Source of the DNA: CAYOVG01 sp964407285
GTDB taxonomy: Bacteria > Desulfobacterota > Syntrophobacteria > Syntrophobacterales > Syntrophobacteraceae
Assembly (NCBI GenBank): GCA_964407285.1
Contig: CAYOVG010000326.1
Location: 1-7,974 of the forward strand
Direction: 5' to 3'
Length of the DNA stretch: 7,974 nt
Shown: positions 1-5,781 of the stretch, piece after piece
How positions within the stretch are numbered: position 1 is the stretch's first letter
How the letters are laid out: each line of letters opens with the position of its first letter
Position numbers and translations under genes: made by a program
Notes under the pieces: generated by a model
Told to the model about the DNA's origin: nothing
The model's database searches: none
Seen by the model: the letters and a program-made list of their open reading frames with translations, nothing else

Positions 1-287
1 ACATCTTTTCTTTCCAGTTGCGCGCGGACTATGCCCAGTTGCTTCTTGACGTCCGGGATCGGATTGTACTTCAGGTGCTCCGGCAGTATGGGGAGGGAAG
101 CGATATTCCACCTCTCCCACTTCACGTCGTAGTCCCGCGGTTCGGCAAGGACCAGCAGATGGCCGATAGCCCACGTAATCACGTAGTCCTTTCCCTCGAT
201 GAACCCGTTGCCTTTGCCCGATATACCGAGGGCCCCGGCAAAATCCCTGGCGACCGAGGGCTTTTCCGTCAAAATAAGGGTCCGCAT
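1..287 (-). CDS. topB: DNA topoisomerase III (type IA), N-terminal fragment
   Basis: This partial gene runs off the left edge of the window; only about 95 N-terminal residues are visible. Reading the minus strand gives a start of MRTLILTEKPSVARDF, followed by GKDYVITWAIGHLLVLAEP and a later KKQLGIVRAQLERKDV. This is the TOPRIM opening of type IA topoisomerases of the TopB class: the Glu in TEKPSVA is the metal/active-site glutamate, and TWAIGHL followed by a proline-containing stretch is typical of the family. The enzyme relaxes and decatenates DNA through a 5'-phosphotyrosine link; the catalytic tyrosine would lie outside the window. I chose the ATG at 287 because family members start with MR-hydrophobic just before the EKP motif. 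An in-frame ATG at 305 would add six residues (MAGGAG). Neither start has a strong ribosome site. The DUF3108 gene ends 47 bases upstream, so co-transcription is plausible. Confidence 0.88.
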   Translation of the reverse strand, partial: MRTLILTEKPSVARDFAGALGISGKGNGFIEGKDYVITWAIGHLLVLAEPRDYDVKWERWNIASLPILPEHLKYNPIPDVKKQLGIVRAQLERKD

Positions 288-334
288 GCCGGCGCCGCCC
301 GCCATTATTCCAGTCCGTTCGCCCTGCTCATCCG

Positions 335-1213
335 TCAACCGCTTCTGGAGACGAGTTCGGCGATGAAATTGCCCACCGAAACCTTGCTCCTGATCCTGAC
401 GGGAACGCTCTTACCGTCCGCCGTGACCCATATCTGGAGCCTGGCGTCCTTACTCTTCTCGAACACCCCTCCGATATTCTTCAGGTCCGGTTCCACCAGG
501 AAGGTATCGTATTTCACGCCTCCGACCTCGATCGTCTCCCTGGATACTACACGGGCCTTCCCCTCCTTGAGTTTCTTTCCGTCGGACACATTGGCGGTCA
601 TCTCATCCCCTACCTTCAAGTCATTGAAACGAAACGCATAAAAGACCGACAGCGGATCGAAGGTGTTGGAGGGGACCTCGATGGGCTCCCTCTTCTTTCC
701 ATAATTGGAGTACTCGGCCCGCGAATTGGCCCAGTCGAAGGTCACCGTGATGTCGCGTTTGCGTTTACCCTCATGCTGCTTCTGTTTATAGAGGATGGAA
801 TGCGTCATGTCCGCATCCGCATACGCGTCGACCCGGTCCCGCACTTTGTAGAAGGTGTCGATAAAGGAGTTCGACTCGGCCGTCATCACGAAATGGTAGG
901 ACTTCACTCCATTCACCGTTTCCATGGGAAGGACTTTCAGAGAGGCATAGCCGGCAGGGACAACCTCCCAGCGCAATTCATAGGTCAGGGTCTCTCCCGG
1001 CTGGAAAGGAGCCGCTCCGCCGGCGCCGGTGCGGGCGGCCTGCGCGCTTCCCGGCGGCAAGCCGCAAAACGGAAGTCCAAAGACGACAACCTGGAGCACC
1101 AGCAATGTTAAAACGACGACGCGAAAACGGGCCGCTCCGGGAATCGCGGTGACCATGGTCGTAACATGGCCGATGTTCCGGCGTTCCCCGGAAGGTGGAT
1201 TTCGATGGATCAT
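335..1213 (-). CDS. DUF3108 domain-containing exported protein
   Basis: This is a protein of about 292 residues resembling the DUF3108 family, which is found in Gram-negative bacteria and has no firmly established function. A hydrophobic segment at about residues 30-50 (RFRVVVLTLLVLQVVVFGL), followed by GSAQAA, looks like a signal sequence cleaved near residue 59. The mature part opens with FQPGETLTYELRW (about 70-82), a typical DUF3108 beginning. It continues with strand-rich sequence including FYKVRDRVDAY and TFDPLSVFYAFR (about 184-195), another family hallmark. The Cys in LPFC does not fit a lipobox, because Phe sits at -1. The start is uncertain. The ATG at 1213 has only a weak AGAG upstream, a TTG at 1237 would extend the protein by eight residues, and an ATG at 1156 would put the signal peptide closer to the N terminus. 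The gene lies 121 bases after the CRP-like gene and just before topoisomerase III. A periplasmic or outer-membrane location is inferred. Confidence 0.85.
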   Translation of the reverse strand: MIHRNPPSGERRNIGHVTTMVTAIPGAARFRVVVLTLLVLQVVVFGLPFCGLPPGSAQAARTGAGGAAPFQPGETLTYELRWEVVPAGYASLKVLPMETVNGVKSYHFVMTAESNSFIDTFYKVRDRVDAYADADMTHSILYKQKQHEGKRKRDITVTFDWANSRAEYSNYGKKREPIEVPSNTFDPLSVFYAFRFNDLKVGDEMTANVSDGKKLKEGKARVVSRETIEVGGVKYDTFLVEPDLKNIGGVFEKSKDARLQIWVTADGKSVPVRIRSKVSVGNFIAELVSRSG

Positions 1214-1303
1214 ATTTTTTCTCTGTAATCTCGGCAAAGGGTTTTCAAAAGGACTTCCATACCTTGGGGCCTTGGGTCGTAGGCCGGCTTTACTTCATGG
1301 ATT

Positions 1304-1333
1304 ATCGTAACATCCCGAAAACGTTATAATCAA
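1304..1333 (-). promoter_or_regulatory. possible sigma-70-type promoter for the DUF3108 gene
   Basis: On the minus strand TTGATT (1328-1333) and TACGAT (1304-1309) are separated by 18 bases. Each matches the -35 or -10 consensus at four of six positions. The site lies in the 121-base gap directly after the stop codon of the CRP-like gene and about 90 bases before the likely ATG of the DUF3108 gene. This is a weak match found by eye. Confidence 0.25.
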
Positions 1334-1334
1334 G

Positions 1335-1979
1335 TTAATCCCCAAGGGATAGTCTGGAGTACTTCTGAAAAGCCTTCCTGGCTTCCAGCAGGAAGTGATC
1401 GGTCGAGATCATCGCGATGGCCACAGGCTCCTCCTGTCCCTCCAGCCTCTTGAGTTCGACAAGACTCAAAGTCTCCAGCAGGTCGAGCTTCTCCTTTACC
1501 TTGGAAACATCGGTGAAAAGAGCCCTGGCGATAGCATGGGCGGTCTCCGTATACCGGAGCTGGGCCTGGTCGTGGAGAGCCATCAGGTTCAACACTTCGC
1601 AGATGGACATGAAGATGTCGGGTATTCTCGATGCCTTCTCCGTCGTCTTCTTGAGACGCCATACGAGAGTGGTCAGCACCGCGCCGATGAACCTGGGACA
1701 GCTCTTCAAGTACTGATTGAAGGTGTTTTTCGTGATCTCCACCACCTCCGAGCGCGTCAGCGCCCGCGCGGACGCAGACCTCTTCCTTCCCTCGTCGATG
1801 AGCGCCATCTCACCGAACACGGAAACCGGCTTCAGCACATCCAGAACGACCTTCTTTCTATCGACCCTGGTCCAGATCTCGACGCTACCCCTCATCAGGA
1901 TATAGGCGACATCCCCTCGCGCGCCTTCGTCGAAGATAACCTCATCCTCGTAAAACTCCCTCGTAATGAAATCGCTCAT
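1335..1979 (-). CDS. cyclic nucleotide-binding (CRP-like) regulator
   Basis: This is a 214-residue protein with an N-terminal cyclic-nucleotide-binding beta-roll (about 1-100). The phosphate-binding cassette is clear: FGEMALIDEGRKRSASARAL at about residues 55-74, with the G-E pair and the R-S-A triad that contacts cyclic nucleotide in CRP/PKA-type domains. A helical linker follows (about 90-130). The C-terminal part around ETAHAIARALFTDVSK and LDLLETLSLVELKR (about 145-178) resembles a winged-helix pattern in which 'xLxxLexlxLV' follows a recognition-like helix. It lacks the usual strong CRP/FNR helix-turn-helix signature, so DNA binding is a guess. The ATG at 1979 is preferred because GGAG lies five bases upstream; an ATG at 2027 would add 16 unrelated-looking residues. 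The gene sits 75 bases after the alpha/beta hydrolase on the same strand, suggesting one transcript. The ligand could be cAMP, c-di-GMP or none. Confidence 0.87.
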   Translation of the reverse strand: MSDFITREFYEDEVIFDEGARGDVAYILMRGSVEIWTRVDRKKVVLDVLKPVSVFGEMALIDEGRKRSASARALTRSEVVEITKNTFNQYLKSCPRFIGAVLTTLVWRLKKTTEKASRIPDIFMSICEVLNLMALHDQAQLRYTETAHAIARALFTDVSKVKEKLDLLETLSLVELKRLEGQEEPVAIAMISTDHFLLEARKAFQKYSRLSLGD

Positions 1980-1984
1980 AAGCA

Positions 1985-1988
1985 CTCC
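1985..1988 (-). promoter_or_regulatory. ribosome binding site that fixes the CRP-like start
   Basis: GGAG on the minus strand (within GGCGGAGTGCTT) sits five bases before the ATG at 1979. It supports that start over the in-frame ATG 48 bases upstream at 2027. Confidence 0.6.
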
Positions 1989-2054
1989 GCCTTTGCTGCC
2001 ATACCTTCCGGTGTTGTCTTGCAGCAACTCCCCTCCCGTTTCAGCCGTCGTGCT

Positions 2055-2852
2055 CTAGCGCCCCGGAATGAACTCCACGATGCAGTCGATGAACCCCTGC
2101 GGGTTCTCCACATGGGTGGAGTGGCCGGCGTTATCGACGACCTCAAAAGACGCGCCGGGAATCGCCCGGGCCAGCACGGCGCATTCGTCGGGAGGAAACA
2201 GCAAGTCGTCCCTAGCCGCCACGACCAGGGTTTCAGCCTTGATCCCGGAAAGCTCCCGCGAGCAGTCAAAAGCCGCCAGAGCCTCGACCTGTCTCCTGAA
2301 CGCCGTTTTGTCGATCGGATAGGGATACGCTATTTCGAAATCTATGAAGTCCCGCACCGTTTTCTCATCCTCGAAGAAACGCGACGAGAACACCCAGTAG
2401 AAAATGTTTCTGAACCACATCTCCGGGTCCATCCCCGATTCGAGCCAGGCGGCCCAGTCAAGGAGCAGCGAAATATTGCGTTTGGAACCGCTCGCCGCCG
2501 TGCCGACCAGCACCAGCTTATCCACGACCTCGGGATACCGTAGCGCTATGTCCATGGCGATGCTCCCTCCCATGGAATGCCCGAGCAGATTTACGGACGG
2601 GAGGCCCAGATGGCGGATAAGAGCAACGCAGTCATCCGCCATCCGCGCGATGGTGATTTCGGTTTCCAGGGGCTTCGTTCTGGCCGTTCCCCTGTTGTCG
2701 AGCACGATGACGCGATAGCGCTCGCCGAGGCGGCCCGCTACCGAATCCCAACTGTTTGCATCGGAGGCCAGGCCGGCCACCAGCAGTAGTGGAGGACCAT
2801 CGCCATGTACTTCATGGTAAAGCTCAACGCCGTTTATGTGTGTGGTCGCCAT
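2055..2852 (-). CDS. alpha/beta-fold hydrolase
   Basis: This is a 265-residue, single-domain alpha/beta hydrolase with no signal peptide, so probably cytoplasmic. The catalytic triad can be read directly. The nucleophile is S93 in the elbow GHSMGG (91-96), the acid is probably D216 in AARDDLLFP, and the histidine is H244 in NAGHSTHVE. An oxyanion-hole region, LLLVAGLASDANSW, lies near residues 22-35, and VIVLDNRGTARTKP at about 48-61 is the usual strand-4 loop. A helical cap spans roughly residues 128-195. The general pattern resembles 3-oxoadipate enol-lactonase-like and other small-ester or C-C hydrolases, but the substrate cannot be assigned from sequence. A GAGG touches the ATG with no spacer, which is poor for initiation, yet the start fits the family N terminus (INGVELYHEVHG). 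The CRP-like gene follows 75 bases downstream. Confidence 0.93.
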   Translation of the reverse strand: MATTHINGVELYHEVHGDGPPLLLVAGLASDANSWDSVAGRLGERYRVIVLDNRGTARTKPLETEITIARMADDCVALIRHLGLPSVNLLGHSMGGSIAMDIALRYPEVVDKLVLVGTAASGSKRNISLLLDWAAWLESGMDPEMWFRNIFYWVFSSRFFEDEKTVRDFIDFEIAYPYPIDKTAFRRQVEALAAFDCSRELSGIKAETLVVAARDDLLFPPDECAVLARAIPGASFEVVDNAGHSTHVENPQGFIDCIVEFIPGR

Positions 2853-2941
2853 CCTCGTATCATCACTCGCAAATTTTATCGGTGGTCGGTTGCCGGTCCG
2901 GGCAATTCACAACGCCCTCCGGCCTCATAATACACCCGGAG

Positions 2942-2961
2942 TTTCCGCCATGCCACGGAAA
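2942..2961. repeat. inverted repeat upstream of the hydrolase gene
   Basis: TTTCCG (2942-2947) and CGGAAA (2956-2961) are perfectly complementary around the loop CCATGCCA. The stem can be prolonged by G-U and A-U pairs. It lies between the second SYLF gene and the hydrolase gene, about 90 bases before the hydrolase ATG. No T-run follows on either strand, so it is not a standard intrinsic terminator. An operator or an mRNA fold are alternatives. Confidence 0.4.
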
Positions 2962-2985
2962 TTTGAAGTCCCCGCCGCATTGCAT

Positions 2986-3012
2986 AACCGTTCACCGCTC
3001 GACAACCGTTCA
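2986..3012. repeat. 9-base direct repeat with 18-base period
   Basis: AACCGTTCA occurs at 2986-2994 and again at 3004-3012, separated by CCGCTCGAC. The pair lies in the 197-base spacer, 35 bases past the stop codon of the second SYLF gene and about 135 bases before the hydrolase ATG. Paired direct repeats of this kind can be binding sites for a regulator, but a chance duplication is possible. Confidence 0.4.
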
Positions 3013-3046
3013 GCCGGCCTCATGTCGGGCAGCCCCGTAAATGTTG

Positions 3047-3820
3047 CTACTGCTGTATCCGCAGAGAAGACTGCCGCAGCAAACGCTGCAGTTCCCGGGC
3101 ATCCGGAGGAATCCGCTTCGTTTCCGCCCTGTTGTTCATCGACAGGATCTCCTGGGGAGATTCGTAATAGGTGAACCCGCCGCCCGCGGGCCCAGGGGCG
3201 ATATAGTAATAGTCCTGGGTGGCGCTGTTATCGAGGTTCAAATCGCCTCCAGCCAGGAGCGCTCCCGAGACCGTCCCGTTAGTTCTCCGGTAACTCAGCA
3301 CATCCGCCCTGCTTTCGGTAATCGGGCCGGATGCCCCCACCGGACCGGCAGCCACAACCGCATCTTCGCCGAGGGCAAGATTTCCCCTCATCAACTCTTC
3401 CATGCTCCCGGGGTCCTGAAACACCAGTATCAGATCGGAGGAAGCGCCCCCTGCCCGCAACCCCAACCCGCCGGCGCTCCCTCCGGAGAGGGATAGGAAG
3501 ACCGGAAGGCTCCACTCATTTCCTTTGTGGGTCGACAGGACCCCCGTTTCATCCCGGTCGCCGGTCATCAGGCCGGACCCTGTCACACCGGGAAAAACAG
3601 CGACTCCCACGGCGTTCTGCACTATATACCCGGGAATTCCCCCCAGCGCATCCCTGAGTACTCGGGTTGCCGATTGGACCGTGTCCCTTATATCGTTGGA
3701 CTGTGCGGCGGCCGCTACGCTGTCGCCGGTCCACTGCCGGGCCGTCGCGGGCGCCGGCCCGAACGCGGCCGTCGCCGATAAGGCAAACGCCATGGCGAAA
3801 AGAAGAAGTGATCTTCTCAT
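3047..3820 (-). CDS. exported SYLF (Ysc84/DUF500) domain protein, divergent copy
   Basis: This is a 257-residue protein. Residues 1-28 (MRRSLLLFAMAFALSATAAF onward, with a likely cut near PATARQ) form a signal peptide, placing the protein in the periplasm. The rest is a SYLF domain, a fold known in eukaryotic Ysc84/SH3YL1 for binding membrane lipids. Recognisable segments are IRDTVQSATRVLRDAL (44-59), GVAVFPGV (72-79), NEWSLPVFLSLSGGSAG (101-117), SSDLILVFQ (127-135), DAVVAAGPVG (153-162) and DVLSYRRTNG (173-182). It is clearly a paralogue of the SYLF protein at 5782-6549, with long identical stretches. However, the glycine-rich GGRHGTGVL segment there is GDRDETGVL here. The ATG at 3820 has GGAG eight bases upstream, exactly as in the paralogue. 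A longer in-frame start at 3916 would prepend 32 residues that do not resemble a signal peptide. It lies 102 bases after the MscS gene. Its partner is unknown. Confidence 0.92.
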   Translation of the reverse strand: MRRSLLLFAMAFALSATAAFGPAPATARQWTGDSVAAAAQSNDIRDTVQSATRVLRDALGGIPGYIVQNAVGVAVFPGVTGSGLMTGDRDETGVLSTHKGNEWSLPVFLSLSGGSAGGLGLRAGGASSDLILVFQDPGSMEELMRGNLALGEDAVVAAGPVGASGPITESRADVLSYRRTNGTVSGALLAGGDLNLDNSATQDYYYIAPGPAGGGFTYYESPQEILSMNNRAETKRIPPDARELQRLLRQSSLRIQQ

Positions 3821-3828
3821 TGTATTGA

Positions 3829-3832
3829 CTCC
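3829..3832 (-). promoter_or_regulatory. ribosome binding site of the second SYLF gene
   Basis: GGAG (minus strand) lies eight bases before the ATG at 3820. It decides against the longer frame opening at 3916. The same GGAG-N8-ATG-AGAAGA layout is present at the first SYLF gene. Confidence 0.6.
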
Positions 3833-3880
3833 ATATTCATTCCACGCTCCGCGCCGAACGCACCAAAACCACGTAAAATA

Positions 3881-3903
3881 CCGTACGCGCAAAGCGCGAA
3901 CGG
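3881..3903 (-). terminator. hairpin between the MscS and second SYLF genes, possible terminator or attenuator
   Basis: CCGT-A-CGCGC-AAA-GCGCG-A-ACGG (3881-3903) folds into nine base pairs with one A-A mismatch and a three-base loop. On the minus strand the hairpin is followed by TATTTTA, a short T-rich tail. It lies 20 bases after the MscS stop codon. The tail is weak for an intrinsic terminator, so partial read-through or an mRNA-stability role is equally possible. Confidence 0.45.
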
Positions 3904-3922
3904 AAGCCGGCGGCAAAGCGGC

Positions 3923-5398
3923 TTATCTTTTGTCACTATCTCTATGCTTGCTTCCATCCTTCACAAGAAGGTTTTCCTCGTCGGAACCGGTAAGCTCCTT
4001 TTCAATCTCTTCATCCAGCCGTCTGTCCACCGCCACGTCAGCCTTTTGCGCATCCTGCAGGGTGGCGGATGAAAGACGGCTCTTGCCCCTGCCGGCGGAC
4101 ATCGCGGGTGGAGCATTCTCCCTCAACAGCACGGTATAGGTCTCCGTAGGCATGGTGATTGCGCTTTCATCCAACGCATTCTTGACCAGGCGCACCGCTT
4201 CGCTCTTCACCTTGAACCAATCGACATGGACCTGGTCGATCCAGCCGAAGAAACGAACATTGACGCTGAATGCGCCCAGTTCCTCGACCCGCATAAAGGG
4301 CGCTGGGTCCTCCAGCACCCCTTCCATCGCTCTCAGAGTGCGGCATCCCACGTCCTGCACGAGGGAAAGGTCTTCCTCCATTCCCACCCCTACCGGGAAA
4401 TCGAACCTGCGCCGGGGATTTCGCGTGAAATTGCAGATGACGCTTTTGAAGACCGTGGCGTTGGGTATCCGGACATGGTTGCCCTCGAGAGTCATCAGGA
4501 TAGTCTCCCTCGTCGTCATCCGGAGTATCTTTCCCTCATGGGATGCAATCGTCACAAGATCGTTCACGGAAAAGGGACTGCGAAGGCTCAACAGCATGCC
4601 CGAGAGGTAGTTTTCCACAATATCGCGAAACGCAAAACCAATCGCGATACCGATCACTCCCGCGGTCCCTATGAGCGCCCCCACAAGCGCCGTCACATCG
4701 AGGATATCGAAGACGATGAGAAGCCCTACCATGAAGACGGCGGCGCGCAGAAACTGGCGAAGCATGTTGAGGAGCAGCGTATTGATCCCCAGGAATTTGT
4801 AGGGCCGATCCCAGCGCGTGATCAAAGCCGAAAGAAACCAGAACGATGCGCCCACGATCAGCGCCACGGCAATAACGGGCAACTGCCGGATGGTGCTGTT
4901 GACATATTGATCGATCTTCTTGACGGCAGGCGCAAGTCGCGATTCGACCTGTGTTTCCTGCGTTATCCCGTTCTGCACATAGGCGACCCCCTGGAAACGT
5001 GACGCCAGGGTCTGCGCTCTCTCCGACGCCCTTGCGCTTACAGTCTCACCGGTGAGAGTGACAACGCCGTTTCGCACCTCTACCTGGATATCCTTAAGAT
5101 CCTCGATACTGGAGAAAACCGAACTTATACGCTGCTGCAGCGCTTCATCGGCAACGGGACGGTCGACCGGTATTTCCCGGGTGTCGGCGGCTTTCCCGTT
5201 CTGCTTGGGGATGGATTGGGTCGCCGGCGCCTGTGCATGGGCGCTCGACTGGTCAAGGCAAACCGGCGCGAAGAGGAAAGACAGGATTGCGGCGAGCCGC
5301 AGGAAAGGAATCCGCGCGCGCCCATGCTTCACTACCCGTGAGATGGCCGTAGTTCCGGATATGCATAAGCTGAAAAATGAGAACGGACTCACCTCCAT
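3923..5398 (-). CDS. MscS-family mechanosensitive ion channel with N-terminal BON domain
   Basis: This protein of up to 491 residues is built in three parts. An N-terminal hydrophobic segment (about 30-56, ending SSAHAQA) looks like a signal sequence. A BON domain follows (about 83-150: VADEALQQRI, VEVRNGVVTLTGETVSAR, GVAYVQNGI), a module linked to phospholipid or envelope binding. The rest is an MscS channel with membrane segments near 172-195 and 214-237. The pore helix at about 238-262 is GTAGVIGIAIGFAFRDIVEN, running into YLSGMLLSLRSPFSVNDLV, the MscS signature. The beta domain around GKILRMTTRETILMTLEGNHVRIPN and an alpha/beta C-terminal region end in a charged tail (about 450-491). Such channels open under membrane tension and release solutes in hypo-osmotic shock. 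The ATG at 5398 lacks a clear ribosome site, so the start is tentative; a GTG at about 5335 just before the hydrophobic segment is an alternative. It sits between two SYLF genes on the same strand. Confidence 0.93.
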   Translation of the reverse strand: MEVSPFSFFSLCISGTTAISRVVKHGRARIPFLRLAAILSFLFAPVCLDQSSAHAQAPATQSIPKQNGKAADTREIPVDRPVADEALQQRISSVFSSIEDLKDIQVEVRNGVVTLTGETVSARASERAQTLASRFQGVAYVQNGITQETQVESRLAPAVKKIDQYVNSTIRQLPVIAVALIVGASFWFLSALITRWDRPYKFLGINTLLLNMLRQFLRAAVFMVGLLIVFDILDVTALVGALIGTAGVIGIAIGFAFRDIVENYLSGMLLSLRSPFSVNDLVTIASHEGKILRMTTRETILMTLEGNHVRIPNATVFKSVICNFTRNPRRRFDFPVGVGMEEDLSLVQDVGCRTLRAMEGVLEDPAPFMRVEELGAFSVNVRFFGWIDQVHVDWFKVKSEAVRLVKNALDESAITMPTETYTVLLRENAPPAMSAGRGKSRLSSATLQDAQKADVAVDRRLDEEIEKELTGSDEENLLVKDGSKHRDSDKR

Positions 5399-5535
5399 GG
5401 TCTTAACAATCCGGATAACGGCGCCCCTGTACGGGCCGGGCGACGGCAGTCGGTCCGGTTATGCTCCGCGCGGGTGAGTTCCGGACATTTCGACGACCCG
5501 GAAGAGACTGTGCCTTGCCGGGCGAGTAGCTTTGA

Positions 5536-5565
5536 TGGTGGGCAACGCTTCGCTTTTGCCCACCA
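5536..5565. repeat. 10-bp perfect hairpin, REP-like palindrome
   Basis: TGGTGGGCAA (5536-5545) and TTGCCCACCA (5556-5565) are perfect reverse complements around a ten-base loop CGCTTCGCTT. No T-run follows on either strand. GTGGGCAA...TTGCCCAC palindromes with a GCTTCGC-like centre recur as intergenic repeats in various proteobacterial genomes, so a REP-type dispersed element is the likeliest reading. With a single copy in this window the dispersal cannot be shown. Confidence 0.55.
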
Positions 5566-5586
5566 CCGTATCTACAGATTCGCGAT

Positions 5587-5607
5587 CGGCCGGCTGTATT
5601 TCGGCCG
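5587..5607. repeat. short GC-rich inverted repeat
   Basis: CGGCCG at 5587-5592 and again at 5602-5607 can pair across a nine-base loop. Each copy is itself palindromic, so the pair could also be read as a direct repeat. It sits 21 bases from the 5536-5565 hairpin and may belong to the same repetitive element. Confidence 0.35.
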
Positions 5608-5665
5608 GATTCCCGCCAATGCCGCTTCCAGGCTGCCCAGTGAGACCCCGTGTTTGCCCTGTGGA

Positions 5666-5687
5666 TGCGGCGAGGCTCTCGCCCGCA
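5666..5687. repeat. 9-bp hairpin with triloop
   Basis: TGCGGCGAG (5666-5674), loop GCT and CTCGCCCGCA (5678-5687) pair over nine base pairs with one bulged C. It is the third hairpin in the spacer between the first SYLF gene and the MscS gene. No T-run follows, so a conventional terminator is unlikely, though it could protect the 3' end of the SYLF mRNA. Confidence 0.45.
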
Positions 5688-5781
5688 CCGTTACGAGTCT
5701 CTTAGCAGCTACGACCGATTAACGGGCGAGAACCCTGCAGCGGTAAATGCCGGGGTAGATATAACGGCAACGCCTTGGGAC

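Larger units (their letters stand above)
5399..5781. other. 383-base gene-free spacer rich in inverted repeats
   Basis: No convincing gene was found between the first SYLF gene and the MscS gene. A plus-strand frame (5474-5722) is open, but it reads through palindromes and looks like no known protein. The spacer holds three hairpins (5536-5565, 5587-5607, 5666-5687). The 8-mer CGGGCGAG appears at 5519-5526 and 5723-5730, and its reverse complement at 5678-5685. No clear promoter for the MscS gene was seen. Confidence 0.6.

Noticed and set aside
18..641. Plus-strand open frame of about 207 residues at the left edge
   Set aside because: It overlaps the antisense of topoisomerase III and DUF3108, both with clear family motifs; its own translation has none.
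1980..2027. Longer start of the CRP-like protein at 2027
   Set aside because: The extra 16 residues do not look family-like, and a good GGAG precedes the ATG at 1979.
1395..2543. Plus-strand open frame of about 382 residues
   Set aside because: It is an antisense shadow of the CRP-like and hydrolase genes; its Arg/His/Pro-rich product is typical of the reverse of GC-rich coding DNA.
2890..2905. TTGCC...GGCAA inverted repeat in the hydrolase leader as an operator
   Set aside because: The stem is only five bases with a six-base loop, which is expected by chance at this base composition.
4226..5002. Plus-strand open frame of about 258 residues within the channel gene
   Set aside because: The minus-strand frame has an unmistakable MscS signature and BON domain; this frame has no motifs.
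5474..5722. Plus-strand open frame (82 residues) in the spacer, starting ATG-AGT
   Set aside because: It translates through a palindrome (GGQRFAFAHH), has no domain and no clear promoter; it is better explained as repeat sequence.
5748..5769. TGCCG...CGGCA after the first SYLF gene as its terminator
   Set aside because: Five base pairs, a twelve-base loop and no T-run on the minus strand.
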